Shown here piece by piece: positions 4,538-7,331 of a DNA stretch of 7,331 nucleotides. Both the position numbers and the translations under genes were made by a program. Source of the DNA: an uncultured Propionibacteriaceae bacterium (GTDB lineage Bacteria; Actinomycetota; Actinomycetes; Propionibacteriales; Propionibacteriaceae); NCBI GenBank assembly GCA_945875065.1, contig CAMCJC010000123.1:1-7331 (forward strand). Direction: 5' to 3'. Every line of letters starts with the position of its first letter. Within the stretch, counting starts at the first letter, position 1. The notes under the pieces are model-generated. The model made no database searches. It had not been told where the DNA came from and worked only from the letters and a program-made list of their open reading frames with translations.

Positions 4538-5770
4538 ATGAAACTGCGACGCGCAGCAGCCGCCGTGCTGTGTGCCACCCTCGCGCTCGGCGTCGGCGCC
4601 TGCTCTGGCAAGCAGTCGGAGGAGAGCAAGGCCGCCCAGGTGAGTGCCATGTACACGTGGGTCTCGAGCGAGTCGGACCGCGAGCAGTGGGAGACGTTCG
4701 TCAAGGGAGTCCAGGAGACCGACAAGAACTTCAAGCTCACGATCGACGGCCCGAGCTTCCAGGACTACTGGACCAAGGTCAAGACCCGCATGAACGAGAA
4801 GGACGCGCCGTGCATCATCACCACGCAGGCGGCCCGCGCCCAGGAGCTCGGTAGTCTCCTCGCGCCCCTCGACGACCTCGCCAAGGAAGCCGGCGTCGAC
4901 CTGACCAAGTACAACTCGGCCATGATGCAGGGCATGACCGTCGAGGGCACCGTCCGCGCGATCCCCTACGACGCCGAGCCGATGGTCCTGTTCTACAACC
5001 GCGCCATGTTCGCCGAAGCCGGGCTGCCCGAGCCGGGTCTGAACTACACCACCGATCAGTTCCTCTCCGACGCCAAGGCCCTGACCAAGGATGGCGTCCA
5101 GGGCTTCGCGATCGCCCCGGACCCGCTGTACCCGTACCTACCGTTCGCCTTCGCCAACGGCAACACCCCCGTCAAAGACGGTGCGCTCAACCTGACCGAC
5201 TCGAACCTCGTATCCGACGTCCAGTGGGTGTTCGATCTGGCCGCCAAGGAGGGCGTCGCGACCGCCCCGAACCCGGCCGATCCGACGGACGTCCCGATGC
5301 AGGGCTTCCAGGCCAAGAAGGTCGCGATGGTCATCGAGGGCCCGTGGTTCTACTCGACGATCCGCAAGGGTATGGAGTCCGACGTCGGCGTCGCGGTGAT
5401 CCCGTCGAAGAACGGCAAGCCGGTCGGCATGATCCAGGGCTCCGGCTTCGGTATCTCCGCCAAGTGCCCCGACAAGAAGGCCGCCTTCCAGAACATCATG
5501 AAGATGACCACCCCCGAGGTGCTGTCCTACGTCGGCAAGAACCGCGGCACCGTCCCGGCCATGGAGTCCGCGATGGCCGGCTGGGCCGACGGCAAGCCCG
5601 AGGCCGACGCCGCCGTCATGAACGCGCTGCTCGTCAACGGCCAGCCGCTGGTCACGACGCCGACCTGGAACGAGGTCGTCACCAAGTTCACGCAGTACGC
5701 CCCGGAGGGCGCGCGCGGCGGCCGCACCGCCGAGCAGATCCTCGGCGACATCGCCAGTTCCGTGAAGTGA
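4538..5770 (+). CDS. ABC importer solute-binding lipoprotein (CUT1 / family 1, sugar or glycerol-phosphate type)
   Basis: A 410-residue extracytoplasmic binding protein, tethered to the membrane by a lipid. The signal peptide MKLRRAAAAV plus a hydrophobic core ends in the lipobox VGAC, with Cys22 as the modified residue. The mature chain shows the family 1 layout: an early MYTWVSSESDREQWETFVKG segment (38-57), AIPYDAEPMVLFYNRAMFAEAGLPEP (141-166), and the AMVIEGPWFY motif (263-272) found in MalE/UgpB-like proteins. AAAGGAG lies 5 bases before the ATG, a strong ribosome site. Two permease genes of the same type follow, the first after only 4 bases. The substrate cannot be read from sequence. 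The divergent GDPD gene makes a glycerophosphodiester or glycerol-3-phosphate possible, while oligosaccharides are the common alternative. Expression is probably controlled through the LacI-type operator upstream. Confidence 0.93.
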   Translation: MKLRRAAAAVLCATLALGVGACSGKQSEESKAAQVSAMYTWVSSESDREQWETFVKGVQETDKNFKLTIDGPSFQDYWTKVKTRMNEKDAPCIITTQAARAQELGSLLAPLDDLAKEAGVDLTKYNSAMMQGMTVEGTVRAIPYDAEPMVLFYNRAMFAEAGLPEPGLNYTTDQFLSDAKALTKDGVQGFAIAPDPLYPYLPFAFANGNTPVKDGALNLTDSNLVSDVQWVFDLAAKEGVATAPNPADPTDVPMQGFQAKKVAMVIEGPWFYSTIRKGMESDVGVAVIPSKNGKPVGMIQGSGFGISAKCPDKKAAFQNIMKMTTPEVLSYVGKNRGTVPAMESAMAGWADGKPEADAAVMNALLVNGQPLVTTPTWNEVVTKFTQYAPEGARGGRTAEQILGDIASSVK

Positions 5771-5774
5771 TCCC

Positions 5775-6707
5775 ATGAGTGCGCTGGCCTCGCCGCCAGC
5801 CCTTACCGAACGTGTGAAGAAGGCCAGGAAGCCTGGCATGAACCAAAGGCTCCTGGCCTTCTTCCACCTCGCACCGGGCATGAGCGGCTTCCTGATCTTC
5901 ATGGTCGTGCCTCTGGTGGCCTCGTTCGTCATCAGCTTCTACAACTGGCCCCTGAACGGGGAACCGGAGTTCACCGGCGTCGAGAACTACGCCCGGCTGC
6001 TCACCAGACAGGATCCGGCGTTCTACACCGTGTTGTTCAACACGTTCGTGTTCGCCGTCGGCTACACGGCCGCGAACCTGATCCTTTCCACGGCAATCGC
6101 CGTCTGGCTGCATTCGCTGCCGGACTGGGCCCCGTTCTTCAGGGTCCTGTTCTTCGTGCCCGTCGTCACGCCGATGGTCGCCAACGCGCTGATCTGGCGG
6201 GTCATACTCGACGACGACGGCGTCATCAACGGGGCGCTCGCCGCGATCGGCATCCAAGGGCCGTCGTGGCTCGGCCACCCGACGTGGGCGATGATCTCGC
6301 TGATCATGATGTCGCTGTGGCAGGCGATCGGTTACAACATCGTGGTGCTCGCCGCCGGTCTGAACAATATCAACCCCGCGATCATGGAGGCCGCGAAGAT
6401 CGACGGCACCACCGCGTGGAGCCGCTTCTGGAAGATCACGTTCCCGATGCTGTCCCCGTCGCTGTTCTTCGCGTCGGTGATGACGGTCATCGGATCGTTC
6501 AAGGTGTTCACCCAGCCGTACGTTCTCACCAAAGGCGGACCGGGCGAGTCGACGAACACCTTGGTGCTGCACCTGTACCGCAGCGCGTTCTCGTTCGACA
6601 AGCTCGGGCTGGCGTCGTCGCTGGCTTGGGTGCTGTTCGTGATAGTCATGCTCGTGACCGCGGTGCAGTTCGTCGGCCAGAAAAAGTGGGTGAACTATGA
6701 CTCGTAA
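5775..6707 (+). CDS. ABC importer permease, MalF/UgpA type
   Basis: A 310-residue inner-membrane subunit with about six hydrophobic segments, starting near residue 36. The ATPase-docking EAA loop is MEAAKIDGTTAWSRFWKITF (204-223) followed by PMLSPS, the standard binding-protein-dependent permease signature. The C-terminal half has FTQPYVLTKGGPGESTNTLVLHLY, typical of the CUT1 MalF-like subunit. It starts 4 bases after the binding-protein stop with a poor ribosome site, so coupled translation is likely. A second in-frame ATG at 5838 (M22) lies in the loop of a strong inverted repeat and has AGGA 8 bases upstream. I prefer 5775, because a short charged cytoplasmic tail is normal and the gap to the previous gene is minimal. 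The 3' end overlaps the next permease by 11 bases. No ATPase gene is visible; the system may use one encoded downstream or a shared MsiK-type ATPase. Confidence 0.93.
   Translation: MSALASPPALTERVKKARKPGMNQRLLAFFHLAPGMSGFLIFMVVPLVASFVISFYNWPLNGEPEFTGVENYARLLTRQDPAFYTVLFNTFVFAVGYTAANLILSTAIAVWLHSLPDWAPFFRVLFFVPVVTPMVANALIWRVILDDDGVINGALAAIGIQGPSWLGHPTWAMISLIMMSLWQAIGYNIVVLAAGLNNINPAIMEAAKIDGTTAWSRFWKITFPMLSPSLFFASVMTVIGSFKVFTQPYVLTKGGPGESTNTLVLHLYRSAFSFDKLGLASSLAWVLFVIVMLVTAVQFVGQKKWVNYDS
5783..5800 (+). repeat. Small stem-loop just after the permease start codon
   Basis: GCTGGC (5783-5788) and GCCAGC (5795-5800) form a 6-bp stem with a 6-base loop, beginning 8 bases after the first base of the permease ATG. 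Together with the larger inverted repeat that follows, it would make the translation start region structured. On its own such a stem is not unusual in GC-rich coding DNA. Confidence 0.35.
5816..5864 (+). repeat. 14-bp perfect inverted repeat inside the 5' end of the permease gene
   Basis: GAAGAAGGCCAGGA (5816-5829) and TCCTGGCCTTCTTC (5851-5864) are exact inverted copies separated by 21 bases. The loop contains an in-frame ATG (5838-5840). In the mRNA this would be a stable hairpin 41 bases into the permease frame, 46 bases after the end of the binding-protein gene. By analogy with the malE-malF intercistronic hairpins of enteric bacteria, it could protect the upstream binding-protein message from 3' exonucleases and lower permease synthesis. 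No T run follows, so it is not a standard terminator. Confidence 0.6.
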
Positions 6708-7331
6708 TCCCAAGACCAAGTGGACAACCATCGCCTCGAAGGCCGGACTGATCGTCGTCGGGGCGCTGTTCATGGCGCCTTTCGTGTGGATGTTTTTCTC
6801 GGCTCTAAAGCCCAGTAACCAGGTGCTCGCCTCGGGTGCGGCGCTGCTCGGCGATGAGATCCGATGGGACAACTTCACCGAGGCATTCACGTCGATCCCG
6901 TTCGGGCAGATCCTGGTCAACACGTTCGCTTATGCGCTCGCCGGGTGCCTCGTCGTCGTGACGGTGTCGGTGCTGAACGCGTATGCGTTCGCCCGGCTGG
7001 AGTTCCCGGGACGCTCGCTGCTGTTCTCGGTGTTCATCGCCACCCTCGTGCTGCCGATCGAGGTTCTTGTCATCCCGCTGTACCTGGGTGCGAATGCCAT
7101 CGGCGCCACCGACTCTTACGTCGCGGTGGTGCTGCCATTCGCGTTTGGCGCGTTCGGGACGTTCATGCTGCGACAGTTCCTGCTGTCGCTGCCAGGCGAC
7201 TACGAGGAGGCCGCCCGCATCGACGGCGCCGGCCAGTTCCGCATCCTGCTGCACGTCATCGTGCCGCTGCTGCGCGGACCGATCGCGGTGGTCGCGGCAT
7301 TCGCTTTCATCGACTACTGGAACGCTTTCCT
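6697..7331 (+). CDS. ABC importer permease, MalG/UgpE type, 3' end cut by the window
   Basis: The second membrane subunit of the same CUT1 importer. It is open from ATG 6697 to the right edge, with 211 complete codons visible; the family is usually about 270-300 residues, so roughly a quarter is missing. The N-terminus has a charged tail (MTRNPKTKW) and a first helix followed by FFSALKPSNQVLA, typical of MalG-like subunits. The segment NAYAFARLEFPGRSLLF (94-110) is characteristic, and the EAA loop reads YEEAARIDGAGQFRILLHVI (169-188) followed by VPLL. The visible part ends at DYWNAF, just before the usual last helices. It overlaps the preceding gene by 11 bases, so translation is very probably coupled and the two subunits are made in equal amounts. 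Its start region has only a weak purine-rich ribosome site (AAAAAGTGGG). Confidence 0.93.
   Translation, partial: MTRNPKTKWTTIASKAGLIVVGALFMAPFVWMFFSALKPSNQVLASGAALLGDEIRWDNFTEAFTSIPFGQILVNTFAYALAGCLVVVTVSVLNAYAFARLEFPGRSLLFSVFIATLVLPIEVLVIPLYLGANAIGATDSYVAVVLPFAFGAFGTFMLRQFLLSLPGDYEEAARIDGAGQFRILLHVIVPLLRGPIAVVAAFAFIDYWNAF

Noticed and set aside
5688..6923. Long minus-strand open frame (411 codons) opposite the permease genes
   Set aside because: It is antisense to two overlapping permeases with clear EAA loops. The translation is a repetitive Arg/His/Glu/Asp-rich chain typical of shadow frames.
1..7331. Defence island, prophage, CRISPR array or transposase gene
   Set aside because: No related proteins, spaced direct repeats or tRNA/attachment sites are visible. 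The genes are metabolic, transport and envelope functions with even codon use.

Overview
The window looks like a chromosomal segment of a high-GC actinobacterium. Family resemblance (MenB of the mycobacterial type, many short lipoproteins, G/C-ending codons, TAnnnT-type -10 elements) points to Actinomycetota. A Propionibacteriaceae-like host is my best guess, but the sequence alone does not prove it. Gene density is high. I see no rRNA, tRNA, CRISPR array, transposase or phage gene.

Left part (1-1755, plus strand): the 3' end of upp (uracil phosphoribosyltransferase, salvage of uracil to UMP) is followed 9 bases later, in the same reading frame, by a transporter of the dicarboxylate/amino acid:cation symporter (DAACS) family. 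This transporter lacks the arginine that binds acidic substrates in the characterised glutamate/aspartate transporters, and it lacks two residues of their sodium-site motif. It is therefore probably not a classical glutamate/aspartate transporter.

Middle part (1752-4316, minus strand, read right to left): GDPD (glycerophosphodiester phosphodiesterase), menB (menaquinone synthesis), then two small lipoproteins of unknown function that are tandem paralogues with an identical cysteine spacing. A stem-loop lies in each of the three gaps between these minus-strand genes. Two of them pair fully only in the minus-strand RNA, thanks to G-U pairs. The third is a perfect palindrome that contains the GDPD stop codon and ends 10 bases before the menB start. 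The last lipoprotein gene and the symporter gene converge and share a palindromic CTAG that holds both stop codons.

Right part (4317-7331, plus strand): a 221-base divergent intergenic region carries a candidate -10 element, a LacI-type operator and a folded 5' leader. It drives a CUT1-type ABC importer: a solute-binding lipoprotein, a MalF/UgpA-like permease and a MalG/UgpE-like permease that runs off the window. No ATPase is seen. The GDPD gene, divergent from this importer, recalls the E. coli ugpBAECQ arrangement (glycerol-3-phosphate/glycerophosphodiester uptake with the UgpQ phosphodiesterase). A glycerophosphodiester or glycerol-phosphate substrate is thus a reasonable but unproven hypothesis. 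A 14-bp perfect inverted repeat at the start of the first permease gene may set the ratio of binding protein to permease.

I found no clearly new multi-gene system. The most unusual items are the altered symporter, the paired lipoproteins of unknown function, and the strong RNA hairpins or palindromes.
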